From Lepisosteus oculatus (Eukaryota; Chordata; Actinopteri; Semionotiformes; Lepisosteidae), in NCBI RefSeq assembly GCF_040954835.1, contig NC_090703.1, positions 8,489,001 to 8,553,000 on the forward strand: a DNA stretch of 64,000 nucleotides, given 5' to 3'. The notes below the pieces were generated by a model. That model saw only the letters and a list, made by a program, of their open reading frames with translations. It did not search any database and was not told the origin of the DNA. A program made the translations under genes and the position numbers. Shown piece after piece: positions 43,101-54,902 of this stretch. How positions within the stretch are numbered: position 1 is the stretch's first letter; the number at the start of each line of letters is the position of its first letter.

Positions 43101-43146
43101 CCTTATATGGAATGCATCCTGTCAGGGGGCGGGTCAGTTATGGGAA
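43101..43146 (-). promoter_or_regulatory. fos: SIE-TCF-CArG (serum response) module of the minus-strand FOS promoter
   Basis: Read on the minus strand: TTCCCATAA (43146-43138, STAT/SIE type), 19 bases from the end of its TTCCC to ACAGGATG (43122-43115, the TCF/Ets site), then CCATATAAGG (43110-43101, a perfect CArG box). Order and spacing match the mammalian c-fos promoter. The CArG box ends 48 bases upstream of the TATA box, closer than in mammals. A CCAAT box (minus strand, 43200-43195) lies further upstream. Confidence 0.88.
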
Positions 43147-43200
43147 TCATACCCTGCCTCAGAGACTGGGCTGCAGACTGATATGATTGGCTGAAACGGG

Positions 43201-46200
43201 GAAGGCGTAATAACTGCAAAATTAAATCGAAGGGGGGAAGATAGAGCAACTGCCCCTGAGAATATGCTCCAAAGCTGATCGCTATTAACAAAAGATATTT
43301 TTAAATACGTATACACAAGAGGCCTCGGTATATGAAAACAGGGGCACAGTTCAGAAATTACATAAGTACAGAATAAAACCCTACTCGTTATTTGAGGTAT
43401 GTTAAAACTGATATGCAGCTGATTCTTCAAGACAAAATTTAACATTGTTCTGCACCGTTTCTAACCGAAATAGACGTTTTTAAAACTAAAAGGTATCATA
43501 CACGTTGAAAAGACCCGCCACAGTTATTTCGTGTTCAAATATTTAGATTATATCAATATACAGTACAGTATACATTTTTGAATTAGATGTTTATTTGAAG
43601 GAACTGATTTTTTTTGTAAAGCGTGTGAAAGGTCTTCAGTAACCTAATTGTTAATATTATCCGTATGTTTTTTTTTTCACGTAAGAGTCATAAAGGAAAT
43701 GAATATCTTTCCATATGATCTTAAAAGCTCGTGTTTTATAAAAATGTTGACCACGGTAATTTGGTACTTTGGATAACAGTAAAACTGGAATTGCTTGGCT
43801 ATGATTCAGTAAAAAGAACCCCGCTTTTATCACGTTCAGCTCAGAAACTACACTTCCTTCTGCAGGCTGTGCATTCTGACTCGTCTCTTCACCGCGTTGT
43901 CTAGGAGTGAAGTCTCTGGGAAACAGGCCTGGAAGCCAATTCTTTCACCCGGCGGGTTTGTATATTTGCGAACCCATGTTTCATCATAGCATAGCACTCT
44001 GTTACAGCAGCTGACAAGAGTAAACCAGTTGAGTCTTCATGCAAAAGAGAAGCAGGTGTGCAGTCCTAAGGCTGTCCCTGTACCTAGGCAAGTGGGTGTG
44101 TCCGTCAGCTAAAAGCAAACCTGTTGCAAACCAGTCTAAACTTGCCGATGTCAGTCTTCCCCCCTTTGGTTATGTCTTTCTTTTGTTTTCGTGAGGTGTT
44201 TACGCAGAAATATTCTATCACTGCTTATGACGGAATCACAGTATAGGACATTTGACCTACATTAGCTGGAAGGCATGAGTTTCTTTCAACAGCTTGACAT
44301 TAGACACGGTTTTTGTATTTAGTATATAAAACCTGAAATTAGGAGCACTGTTTACATATGGAATGTGACAGTAGGTATCTCAGACTCAATTCATGGATGA
44401 CCTGCTGTCTTCTAGGTTTTCTTCCAATCTAACTTAAATAATTGGCGATTGTTTTCTTAGCCCCTCATACACAGTGTTTCTAAAGCGCTTTTACTGTTGA
44501 TTACTCAAAACATTCCCTTCGTTAAGGCAATATTGCCTATAAAACACGTTTGTTTAGAGGTATCACAAATATGCAGTTTAAAAAGGCAAGAAGTGGACCA
44601 GTTATGTAACCCAGAGCTCGAATGGATGAGCAGCAGAAGACAATAGACCGGAACTGTCAAATCTTTCGTACACGTCGACCCTCGATGTCTGGGCCTCAGA
44701 CTCCTGCGTTGCATTATAATCAACGACAGAAAGCGAGATAGTGTTGAGGTGTTTTTCTTATTCACTGTTTACGGGGTTTTGAATGAATTGAAGAGTGGAA
44801 TTCCTTCAAAACCGGGGAGAAATTTTAAACGTCCGTCTTCCATTCCACGACCAACTATTCGCATTTTTGTTTTAGCGTAAGCATCCTTTTCTTTTTTGTT
44901 TATTGTTTTATTTGGCCGTTATTTCAAGTCAAACAAGCGGCAGTGTTTTCTTTTATTTGTTGCCTGGGTTAAATCTGTCTTCTCAGCGGTTCCCAGGGGT
45001 GGTGTTTCATACTTGGATAGCGCTGCGCTTGGTATTGCCTCGTCTGTGTTTAGCCCAAACGCTGCGGGTTGCCACGGTAACGCCCCACCCCCTTCGCATC
45101 AATGACGTTTCAGTAACCAGGCTCTGCGACGGAACGTAAACAGCGTGAAGAGGCGCAAGAGCCGAAAGCATGAAGTACAGAACTAATATTTTTTTCCCCT
45201 TTTTCATTTTTTCCCCCCCCTAAAAACACGATAGTAAATAAACTCTACAGAATCGGGAGCCTTTGTCCGCCTTTGGAGATTGCTGTAGCACAGCGTTTTA
45301 CATACTTTTACGGCTTAATAAACTCAAGTGTTGCTCTGAACTTCCATATGGCACAGTTTCATTTCAGCTCGGGGTTCCTAATATGTAAGCAAAAAAAAAA
45401 GCCACTTCATGAGGATGGTTATCTGTTTTTCATTAGAATATTATTAATCATTCATGTTTCACAAACGTGCATAACCTGCAAAGAATAGAGAATCAGGAGG
45501 AAAAGCCCACAAAGAGCAGACGATGTTCCGAGGTGCTCATTCCTAAACTTCATTTTAGTTTTGTCAATATAGGAAAATGTAGATAAATGAGAGCTGAGAA
45601 ATAAAAAAATGATGCATGCACAATATTTTGGAATGATGGTTATTGTAAATGTCATTATGTCCCGCTATGATTCCTTACATCGAATAGGAAAAAATACATT
45701 AACATTTCCTTTCAGAATAACAATAAGAAGCTGCTTATTCTGAGTTACGTCCCACATGGAAATGTACAGTCTTTCGCAGCAGGACAACTGTTACCATGCT
45801 ATTATTATGAAGCAAAAGGAGGTCATTATAAAAACTGGATAATTATGCGCGTTACATACATCAAAGAATACGTACGTATATCTAAACAAGTATTTAAACA
45901 CACGCATCTTATTGGCCCGTGTACTTCATATGTCCCGTTCCCCAGGGTGCGTTTCCGGGATCCGCACAACATACGATCGTTTATCGCAACCTGTCGTCTA
46001 TAATCTTTATGGGACATAACAATCTATATCAATAAACGGGACACGTGTGCAGAGACGGGAGGCATTCCTCTCCAGCGCGAGCCGTCCCGTGCTGGAATTC
46101 CGTTCCCTGACCCGGAACGTCATTGCCGAGAAGTCCTCGAGCAAACATGATTATTTTCGCCTGTTCTGTAAACAAGAGGCAGATCCACCAAGAAAGCAGC

Positions 46201-46686
46201 AAACACACTGAAAATAACTTTCCTCTAACCCACGGCCGTCCCCTCCCACCCGTGATCAAGATAATGTGACACTAAAAATAACGTTGTCTGATGAGATTGT
46301 TTAAGAAATGTAAAGACATTTTTTTTAATTCGTATAATCCTTATGTAAAAGATCGATAACATTTTTTAAAAAAAGAAAATGTTGGTTGTCTATCTTAGAG
46401 CTCATTAAATATTTTGAAACTCTTGTGCCACTGTGTTTGACATCTTAGAAACCGGAGGGACGAACGATTAATACGTGCACTGTAGCATGAAACGACTACA
46501 AAAAAAGGCTTTCTCCGGCATTGTCTGGGGGCTCTTTGATATGACAGTGAAATCAATGGACTCATGTGATGATGGTTTCATACACAGGTCATACTGAATT
46601 AAATAACAGGGGTTGCAGTTTGCAGTCGAATGACCTTTGTACTACAAAAAGATCAAACACGTTCCTCTGACCGCTAGCTAATGCAA
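43201..46686. other. Intergenic space between the two head-to-head FOS genes
   Basis: No exon is recognised. At 45068-45081 there is a perfect RFX X-box, GTTGCCACGGTAAC, with a CRE-like TGACGTTT at about 45103-45110. A GC-richer block at 45900-46260 may be conserved non-coding DNA but has no motif I can name. The rest is AT-rich. Confidence 0.4.
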
Positions 46687-46731
46687 TTCCCGGCAACTCC
46701 AAGCCATGTGAACAGGATGTGCCATATATGG
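46687..46731 (+). promoter_or_regulatory. SIE-TCF-CArG (serum response) module upstream of the plus-strand FOS
   Basis: TTCCCGGCAA (46687-46696) is followed, 20 bases after its TTCCC, by ACAGGATG (46712-46719) and then CCATATATGG (46722-46731), a perfect CArG box. Order and spacing match human c-fos (SIE, then ACAGGATG, then CArG), in the plus-strand orientation. A CCAAT box (CTGATTGGCT, about 46749-46758) lies just downstream. The module is unusually far, 1.05 kb, from the TATA box at 47785. A nearer TATA-like run, TATTTATAG, lies at about 46965-46973. Confidence 0.85.
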
Positions 46732-47784
46732 TGCGGAGTGTCTGCCTTCTGATTGGCTGGGTGGTCAGCGCTATGTAAATTGCTGTGGCTCCATTCTTTG
46801 CACCCTGCTAGAGTTAATTGTGCCGGACGATTATCTCACGCATGAACTAAGATAATGGGACGGGAGGCATAAAGACAGTTGTTCCCAAAATCTGACTTCA
46901 AATGACCGTAATGAGGGGGTGTTTAAAAAAAAAAACACCATTCCCGCGGGGCGCCTCCGTAATGTATTTATAGAACATCCCATATTCGTTACCCAACATG
47001 CAATATTGGGGGAAAAATCATCGGAATTGTACTAATATCACCCAAATGTGTTAATGTAATAAAATGTAATGAATGCAAAAATAATCATTTATGTAAGTGC
47101 TCAGAAGCGCTTAAGAATAAAGGCTATAACATAAACTCAGACCATTTTAAATGACTACTGCAGGATCATGAAGACATTGAAATGTCAAGTGGCTAGACTA
47201 CGTTTTTCTCCTCTGTAACACCTGAGATATACCCACGCAGGGGTAAAGAGAGATAGATAAATGACATTTTTTTCTTTTTTCCCCCCACCGTTTTGATATT
47301 TCTCTTATTCGGGCGGTCAGTCATGACGTGCTTTGTAACTCAATGTCATTGATAAACGCCGAGTTTAACAGTTGCACAAGGTTCGATGATTTGTATGCGA
47401 CAATTTCGCATGCGCGTGTTTTTATTTAAAAAATTAACGTTCAACAGAAGAGATGCGAGAGATGGTTTATAACGTTTGTGTTATTGCCGTGCGTGGGTGT
47501 CATATCTGTAAATACAGTATTCTTAAGACTGACATGGCTCACGTGACAATCCCCAACACTATTCTTTTTCAAGAGGGGGAATCCCGCAATTATAAATTAC
47601 AGATAGTTTTGCCATTTAAGATGAAATGAAAACATACGTACTAGAATGTTTTGATCGATTGCACACTTTCCCTATGTATACATGTCCATCAGATAAGGGT
47701 TTGCTTTATCGGAGCTACCACACCCCCGGACTGTGAATGGTACAGTCTTACCGCACAGATTTCATTCATAAAATTCTGGCACAG
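46732..47784 (+). promoter_or_regulatory. Extended upstream region of the plus-strand FOS
   Basis: Motifs seen by eye are an E-box CACGTG (47540-47545), an NF-kB-type GGGGAATCCC (47576-47585) and a near-CArG CCATTTAAGA (47612-47621, one base off). A TGACGTG CRE-like site lies near 47324. None is proven. No coding exon is seen. Confidence 0.4.
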
Positions 47785-47791
47785 TATAAAA
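47785..47791 (+). promoter_or_regulatory. TATA box of the plus-strand FOS
   Basis: TATAAAA within CACAGTATAAAAGGAGGAGC, 179 bases before the last T of the run preceding the ATG at 47970. It predicts a start near 47815 and a 5' untranslated region of about 155 bases, like that of the other copy. Confidence 0.75.
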
Positions 47792-47969
47792 GGAGGAGCT
47801 AGCAAACTAATCCAGCAGTTACGGGGTTTGTAAACCGGCAGAAGGAATAGGAAGAATTATACGTGGACGGACTCTTCGCCGAATAGCAAAATCCACCTGA
47901 AGGAATTCTGGCTTACAGTTATTTTTTTTTTTTTGAAACGCCAGACGCTTGTTGCAATTGTGTACTGAC

Positions 47970-50315
47970 ATGTTTCCCAACTTTTCTGCCACCGACTACG
48001 ATTCTTCCTCTCGCTGCAGTACGGCTTCTCCCGGCGGGGAGACCCCAGCTTACTTCCAGCCGTCTCCCGCCGGCTCCTTCTCGAGCGCTTCGGCGTCTCC
48101 GATGAACAACCGACAGGTAAATACCAGCACTTCTTAAAATGACCTGCATAGCGTAAACATGTTCTGTACTGTACATGCAGCTGCCCAATTCGCACCTTGA
48201 GCAATGCAACACTGAGTTTTCAATGCTTCTTGCTTCCGTGGGGATTCATATGTATACCTTTTTATGCATATTTAAAGGACAAGACATGACATCGGTACGT
48301 AACATTTGAAGAATGGTATGCTTGCAGAAAAAAAACCCATTAAATATTCCCTTTATTGTTGAAATAGTTTATTTCACACACTGTATCAAGGGGTCGCGGT
48401 AATAAGAAAATAAGTATTTGAGAAAGGCACACACAAAACCAAAGTTTCAGTCTGCAGCTATGAATAATAAAAAAGAACAAGAGAATAGCTATTTTTACTC
48501 TTGTGATCTCGACAGGGAGAGTGTGCGTGTTTGTACAGCAGTTCATTGATGAAAAATCATTCAGGAGACTCCTCGGCTATCTTGCGTCATTACAGACGTC
48601 AGCAGCATTTATATTCCCCAATATTGAGAGGGAAAGAGGGCTAAATGCGGATTTAGTATTTATAAAATGCTATTCACAGAATGTAAAAGTAATTTTGCAT
48701 TAACATTAATGCCATAACGTCCAACATTTCAACGGTGATGGAAGATCAGACACGCACAACTATTCCACTTTGGTCTTAGTATTTTAAAGTTAAAATGCCC
48801 ATAGAGGGCTTCCTTGTAAAATGCAACCTTATTTATTTGCAGGAGTTTTGCACAGAAATGGATGCGTCTGCCTTTCCTTTTGTCCCTACTGTAACTGCAA
48901 TTTCAACGACCCCAGATCTCCAGTGGATGGTTCAACCAGCCGTGATTACATCCATTTCTCCTTCTCAGGCTAGGACTCACCCCTACAAAGCACGGAATTC
49001 TGTCCAGACTACTCCCAGATCCACTGGGAACAGAGGACAAACCAATGGCAGAAAAGGAAAATCTGAGCAGGTGATTGTCCTTTTTTATAGTTAAACATTA
49101 TAAATCATTTATTGTTTTCTAAAAAAAATCTGGATGTGCATATCTTATTTTAACAAAAAAAAAAGCCTGTTTGGTTTCCCATTAGTGCAGCATCTCAGTA
49201 CATGCGCTAAACAGCCTGGTATTGGCTGTATGCCTTGCTGAGGTACCCAATTTAAATTCAGGTCATGAAGAGTCTGCAACAATGCTCTATTTTTAGAAGC
49301 ACTGCAGCGAAAGACCGATTTGCTGCTCTCCTAAGAGAATGAATTGATAAGGGAAGGAAAGGATTAATAAGTGAATTTATAAAAGTTTTTGTTTTTAATT
49401 CATCATTTTGTATTTCCGTCAAACAGCTTTCCCCAGAAGAGGAAGAGAAAAAAAGGATCAGGAGGGAGAGGAATAAAATGGCTGCAGCAAAGTGCCGTAA
49501 CAGGAGGAGAGAACTCACGGACACCCTGCAAGCTGTAAGTACGGATTTATCACCTTCTAAAAGAAACTGGCATTTAAGATTCCTAAGATGTGCATGTGTA
49601 AAAGAGACCAAGCATGTTCACATTTTAATGTTTTATGTTTCCGTAGGAAACAGACAAACTGGAAGATGACAAGGCAGCTCTCCAAACCGAAATTGCCAAT
49701 CTTCTGAAAGAGAAGGAAAAGCTGGAGCTCATCCTTGCTGCACATAAACCAGTTTGCAAAATCTCAGAAGATCTAGACACTATCTTCCACGAGCCTATGG
49801 GCTCCCCTCAACTCGTCACAAATATGGAGACTTCCAAAGTCCAGGAAGAAAATGCGGGAGAAGCTTCCACACTGCAGGACCTGGAGATTCCCAGCCTTCC
49901 TAATGCAGTCATTTCAGGGAATTCGAACATCTTGCTGTGTTCCAGTGCTGAAGTAAATGTTTGCGATTTGGAGCCTTCTTTAGATCTAAAAGAAGAGCCC
50001 CTTGAAGATCTCCTTCCCGCCATGGAGAAAAACTCCACAGAGACTGCCAGATCTGTTCCAGACATAGACTTGACCAACTCCTTTGGAATAACAGACTGGG
50101 AAACCCTTTATAAATCAGTTTCAAATGACCTCGAGCCCCTCAGCACTCCTATAGTGACTTCCACCCCAACGTGTGCCAGTTACTTATCTGCTTTTGCATT
50201 TACCTACCCAGAGTTTGATTCTTTTGCTGACAGTGGAGAAAATCACAAAGGTGGAATAGGCAAGACTGATTCTGCATTAGATATTCTCAATTCTCCGACC
50301 CTTTTAGCCTTGTAA
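47970..50315 (+). CDS. FOS-like transcription factor, plus-strand paralogue of the head-to-head pair
   Basis: The four exons are 47970-48116, 48843-49070, 49427-49534 and 49647-50315. All junctions are phase 0 and give 383 residues, with the same exon plan as the neighbouring FOS. It begins [20 protein letters not shown] and has [20 protein letters not shown] in exon 2. The 36-residue exon 3 with the basic region differs from the other copy at only two residues. The five-leucine zipper is intact. The C-terminal half is more diverged but keeps [28 protein letters not shown] and the exact end SPTLLAL. It retains [12 protein letters not shown], resembling human LKTEPFDDFL, a psi-K-x-E sumoylation-type site that the other copy has changed. 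Splice sites and frame are all sound, so it is not a retrocopy or pseudogene. AP-1 partner and DNA target should be as for FOS. It is either an ancient or a lineage-specific inverted duplicate of FOS. I do not know an established symbol. Confidence 0.95.
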
Positions 50316-52064
50316 TGCATAGAGATTACTAATTGGACAACATAATGACCACTTTCTACTGGATCTGATATTGGCAATGATCTAGATCCAGTGGTTACAT
50401 CCATAAAATGTTTACTGTGATCAAACCAGTATTACTTCTTCCAGAAACACTATGTAGCTTAAAGCATGGGTAGTCATGTTAATGACTGAGATTTTAATTA
50501 TGGTCTGGTATTAATAGCATGCTGAGCAGTACCATTTATTTTAATGAATTGAAAATAGCATTATCTGTTTCCCTGGTGCTAGATTAAACAATGTATTGTG
50601 GAGCTATTGACAGTTTGAGTGCCGTTTTGTGTTTTAATAGCAATAGTATGTTACTGTCTAAAAATAACGTAGTTTAGATATATACGTGACGTACTGTACT
50701 GGCATACCTCAATCTCCATTGTTCTGCCTGTGATTGACATTGTTTTAAAGTGGTTTACTGTATTTAATTAGTTTTCCATGAAAACATCTACTGTGCTATT
50801 ATTTATCAAGATGTATTTTATGATATAGTTTATTTTTCTACCTTCAGAGTTTTGACTTGTTTGTCAAGTATAAAATCATAAGCATTGATTGCTTATTGAA
50901 ACAATATGTTCATTAAATATATTTGAATTGATGCCTTGTGCCTTGTGTTTTTTTAACACTCACTTACTTCAAAGAAAATCACTACTGTTGCCCTTTCATT
51001 GCCTTATACTTTCAACATAATTGTTCCTTTTCAAAACTATTCTTAAATGTCATAAAAACCAAGTACAACATGTATTGTACACCCATATCCAGGAGTATAT
51101 CCACTAAATCCACTAGCAAACATTTCAATATCATATTCACTGTGACTCCATTCTGAATGTATTGGATTGAAAGATAATGTTCCATTTGTAACTATAAAGC
51201 ATGCCCAGTTTCAAACCCTGCCTTTCAAAAAAATAATAAAGTTGAATACAGCTGCCACTCTCTAAGTGCAGGTGTACGGAATGTTAACAATGTGTCTGTT
51301 GTGCTAACATGACAGACATGCCCAGACATAGCTTTACTTAATAGCATAGCTGTCATAACATTGCATCATTTATTTCTTTTACATGTTATCTATAGTGGCA
51401 AAGGTCAGTTGTTGAGGTTTTATATTAGTGCATAATATAGGTATTTCTGTCTTATTTCCGTCTTGGGTATTTAGTTTTTAAAGAACATACTGGCTTCTCA
51501 CTGAAACAGTTGCACTTGCTTTAACTGTCGTACTCATGCATGACTGCAGTAAACACAGCAAACAGTTTACAAATCTGTGGATTAGATTTTTAAAAAGATC
51601 TTCTATGGACTTGACCACTAATCCTAAACTCTGACATTATACATAAGACTCTCAAACAAGACAATTAACATTCGAACAAACAGAATACCACTACTTTTAC
51701 ACTTCACATTTATACTCAGGGCGATTGTACTCTTGAGTGTTACAAAAGTAATGCAGCACAATCTCAAGAAGGGAAATTATCATAATATAAAATGTCTTGC
51801 ATTTTTCAGAAAAAAATCAATTGAATCCCGCTTTTATCTTTTCATATAGCAAGCGGTTCATTGTACACCTTCGTAATATGTACATACATTAGATACATGA
51901 ACTTTCCCAGAACATACACGTTCTCAGTGAAGCGCACAGACATTTAATATTTTCGTGAAGTATTTGTGGCTTTTGTTTAGTTTTTGTTTTCCACAACAAA
52001 ACCTACCCTTTTATCTCTAGATGTCGCGCAGCTTTGCTTGTTTAGTTTCCAAGCACGTAGCGTG
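50316..52064 (+). other. 3' untranslated region of the plus-strand FOS and following spacer
   Basis: It is AT-rich with several ATTTA cores (for example TATTATTTATC at about 50798-50808) that fit an unstable immediate-early mRNA. A poly(A) signal lies at 50912-50917 and a second AATAAA near 51235. From 51250 to 52064 nothing is recognised. Confidence 0.5.
50912..50917 (+). terminator. Poly(A) signal ATTAAA, plus-strand FOS
   Basis: ATTAAA is followed about 25 bases on by a G/T-rich run, TTGTGCCTTGTGTTTTTTT, a good downstream element. It would make a 3' untranslated region of about 620 bases, close to the 573 of the other copy. Confidence 0.65.
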
Positions 52065-52272
52065 CAGAGCATGACGTCACGGCGTATTTGCTGTCTTGGT
52101 GCGGCATGGCACGTAATTACGTCTTACTTCCGTGCCCATATTTGGAAAGTTCTTGGCTTCTTGTCGTGGGCTGCGCTGCGCGCTTCTGTTCCTGGATTGT
52201 TCTGGAATCCTGGGAAGGCCGATCCTCCGGGAAACTGAGCTCTTGAATAGCTGTTTTGTCTCCATGGAGACT
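52065..52272 (+). promoter_or_regulatory. Candidate activity-responsive enhancer downstream of the plus-strand FOS (mirror copy of 39321-39526)
   Basis: Five blocks in the FOS sense: (1) 52065-52084, CAGAGCATGACGTCACGGCG, containing the full CRE TGACGTCA (52072-52079). (2) 52119-52138, ACGTCTTACTTCCGTGCCCA, a CRE half and Ets site running into CCATATTTGG (52136-52145), a perfect CArG box. (3) 52200-52207, TTCTGGAA. (4) 52213-52227, GGAAGGCCGATCCTC. (5) 52258-52272, GTCTCCATGGAGACT, whose first 14 bases are a perfect palindrome. Block 2 differs from its counterpart near the other FOS at one of 20 bases. A STAT/SIE-type TTCCCGGAA follows at 52319-52327. CRE with SRF/TCF sites is the classic input set for immediate-early genes. 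The enhancer role is inferred. Confidence 0.65.
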
Positions 52273-52327
52273 CTCTGGATTGGAGTTCTCGTTTGCTGGC
52301 ATGTAGGGATGGGATGTTTTCCCGGAA

Positions 52328-54711
52328 ACAGTATAGGAAAGCTGGGATCGTTGTTCTTGTTTTACGGGAAGCAAATGATTTAAAAAGACTCTTAAAATGG
52401 AATCACAATATTTACCGGTCTCCAGCCGAGTTAAAAGTATCACAAATGTTTTAGTGAATAAAATAAATAAGCACAAAGTTTGCCTATAGAATGGAGTACA
52501 AGTAACTTTGAGTTTGCAGACCACGGCATCTTGCTAGTAGCTAATTTTAGAACTGTAATGTTTAAATAGCTGAATATCCTCAGTAAATGTTAGTTTTAAT
52601 TATTTCTTAAATTCCCTTGTGATTCATGTTTCTCTAGTGAGTAAAAGAATAACTGCATAGATACAGCGGAGGACATTGTATATACACACTGACTTTTAAT
52701 TTCTTAGTGAACAAAGAAACATGTTTGCGTTTTGTACGCTGTGGAGCCATGTATTAATGTGTGGTTATCACATTTTATAAACATAGCTAAACGTTTTCCC
52801 GGCTCACCTCTGAACTGGGAAGCCTTCGGTGTGGAGTTCGTTGTCTTGGTTCTTATGTGCGGGCAAAACACAAAGCTGGAACAAGTCTCCCTGGATAATG
52901 TAAACCCCATGTAGACTAGCACAAAGGGCTATAAACGTATAGTCCTGGCGAAGTGCGAGATACTGTAAGTGTACAGAACGGTACTCCAGTTTTCCGTTTC
53001 CCATATCATTCCAAACAGGAACGATATGTGCTGAGACAACTAGCGCTACCCAAGAGATCATAGAAGCTGAAAACATTCAAGTGGACTTGGATGTGCATAG
53101 TTGTGTATGTTACCGCCAGCAAAGGCATGTTCAAAAAATGAGACATCATAATGACAGATCATAACTGTACGCGATACAGTGGTCAGCAGGGCTCGTACCT
53201 TTAGTGATGTCTCATTTAATTGCCTCTGGCTTTAGGTTCTCAGATTTCTGTCAAAATTCTCATATTTCTTCAAACTAAGGGTAAATAATCAAGCTGAGGT
53301 AAAAATATAGAAGGTTCTGTTCCTGTGAAATATAAAACAGTAGGACCATCACAATTTATATTTTTAGAGTTAGCTAAAGGTTTCTAGGACTCCTGAATGT
53401 TGCATGGGTATGAACTGATTAATAAAACATACTTTTCATGAAAAGAAATATTAATACAAACATCATGAAAAATGCACTTAAATGAAAATATGGCACAATT
53501 ATTAAGCAAGAATGATATTTCTAATTTAAATTGAGGTTTGGAGGTTTGAGTTAATATTAAGGCCTAAACCTTAACAGAAATATGCATATTGTTATTTTAA
53601 AAATGTCCTCGCATAGAATATGCATAATTTTCTTAGAATGACTGAAAATGATACTAAATCTCAGCATTGGGGTTTTTGAAATTGTAGTCATCAATATTGA
53701 AGTAGGCTTTTGCTGGGGAGCACCTTTTGGAAAGTTTTCAACTCAAAGCTTGAACAAAAAAGCATTTTACAGCATTAACAATACACATAGTTAAATGTAC
53801 CGAAAGAAAAAAAAAACTTCCAGAAGATTTGATTCTGCAGAGTGCTCAAGCTGGGTTCAGTGCAGGAGAGCAGGGCAGTGGTGGAGCTTTGTGGGCACTT
53901 CAGAATAGCAGATGTGGGCAGTAAGTGAACTTCGAATCGAAAATATGTGTTCCAACCCATTTTTATGGGACATATACTATCACTGCAGCTGTCAGAATTT
54001 ACTGTTGAGTTGTAGATATCTATAAATACCCATTGCACTGAAAGAGCGGACTTCTGCTCAACTATTAATACACACTTTCAATTTATTATCTCATTACACA
54101 TGCATTTGTAACCTCACCAATTTCCACTTAGGGTGGAAAATTCTGAATCGTATTCATCATACTCTTTATCATTAAGTTATTTGTTTCTTTTTGCAGGAAA
54201 ATTTGATGTGCATTGTTTTTTTTTTTCCTGGATACTCTCCTTTTCCAGCATATGATCTCCTGGTCTCAGTGTCAAGCAGTGTCAATCCTACTTACAGTTT
54301 CCAAGGGATGATTGGAAGTCTTCTTAGAGATCCTAGATCCACTCGTTAGAACTTGAAACACACCACTGAACCCGAATAAAACTCGGCAGGCTGTACATTG
54401 CAGCTTCAGCATGGATCTTAAAAAATACAAAGGCTGTGGCAGTGGATGCTTCTCCACAATGGATGATGGTTAAGCACAGCTAATCTACATCATCTTGACT
54501 GTTTCTGATAAATTTGTACTGGTTTTCATTTGTCTTTGCCTGAGAGTGTGTACCACTACCTAGACACATGTTAAAGATGATCTCGTCGCTGCAAAGTGTT
54601 CTTCTACCATGCCTGCATCCCCGATGGGGCGGAATTGGCGCTCCTCGTCTCCGCCAGTTTCGAAAATCTCCTTCTAAATGGGGGAATGTGGATAAGGTGG
54701 CTGCTGATAAT
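52328..54711. other. Spacer, AT-rich, no gene recognised
   Basis: No coding exon, RNA gene or named repeat can be supported here. Confidence 0.3.
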
Positions 54712-54902
54712 TTAGTGCTGTGGTGCCGTCTGTTTGTTTTGAGGTTTCCCTGAGAGTGACCCGCTGAGCGGGCCGGATGACAGCCAGCTCTGCTGGTGGA
54801 ATGCGGGGAGGCAGCCAAGGGACGGAGGTGTCAGATCCCAGAGAGGCTCCCCCTCCCCAGGCTCAGGAACGTTTGCATAGATTACATCATTCCTCAGGTC
54901 AC
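54712..54902 (-). CDS. Possible terminal exon with an ITIM-like tyrosine motif (unrecognised gene)
   Basis: Minus strand: acceptor TTTTCCTGCAG, then an open 63-codon stretch beginning GDLRNDVIYANVPEPGEGEP and ending at a stop at 54712. VIYANV fits the (I/V)xYxx(V/L) cytoplasmic tyrosine motif of inhibitory immune receptors. A possible preceding mini-exon of 37 bases at 55295-55259 (acceptor ACAG, donor GTAAGG) would join in phase to read RPHATDRKQWLEG. Short cytoplasmic exons are usual in such receptors. No Ig domain or clear membrane exon is seen to the right, so this may be chance or a relic. Confidence 0.25.
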
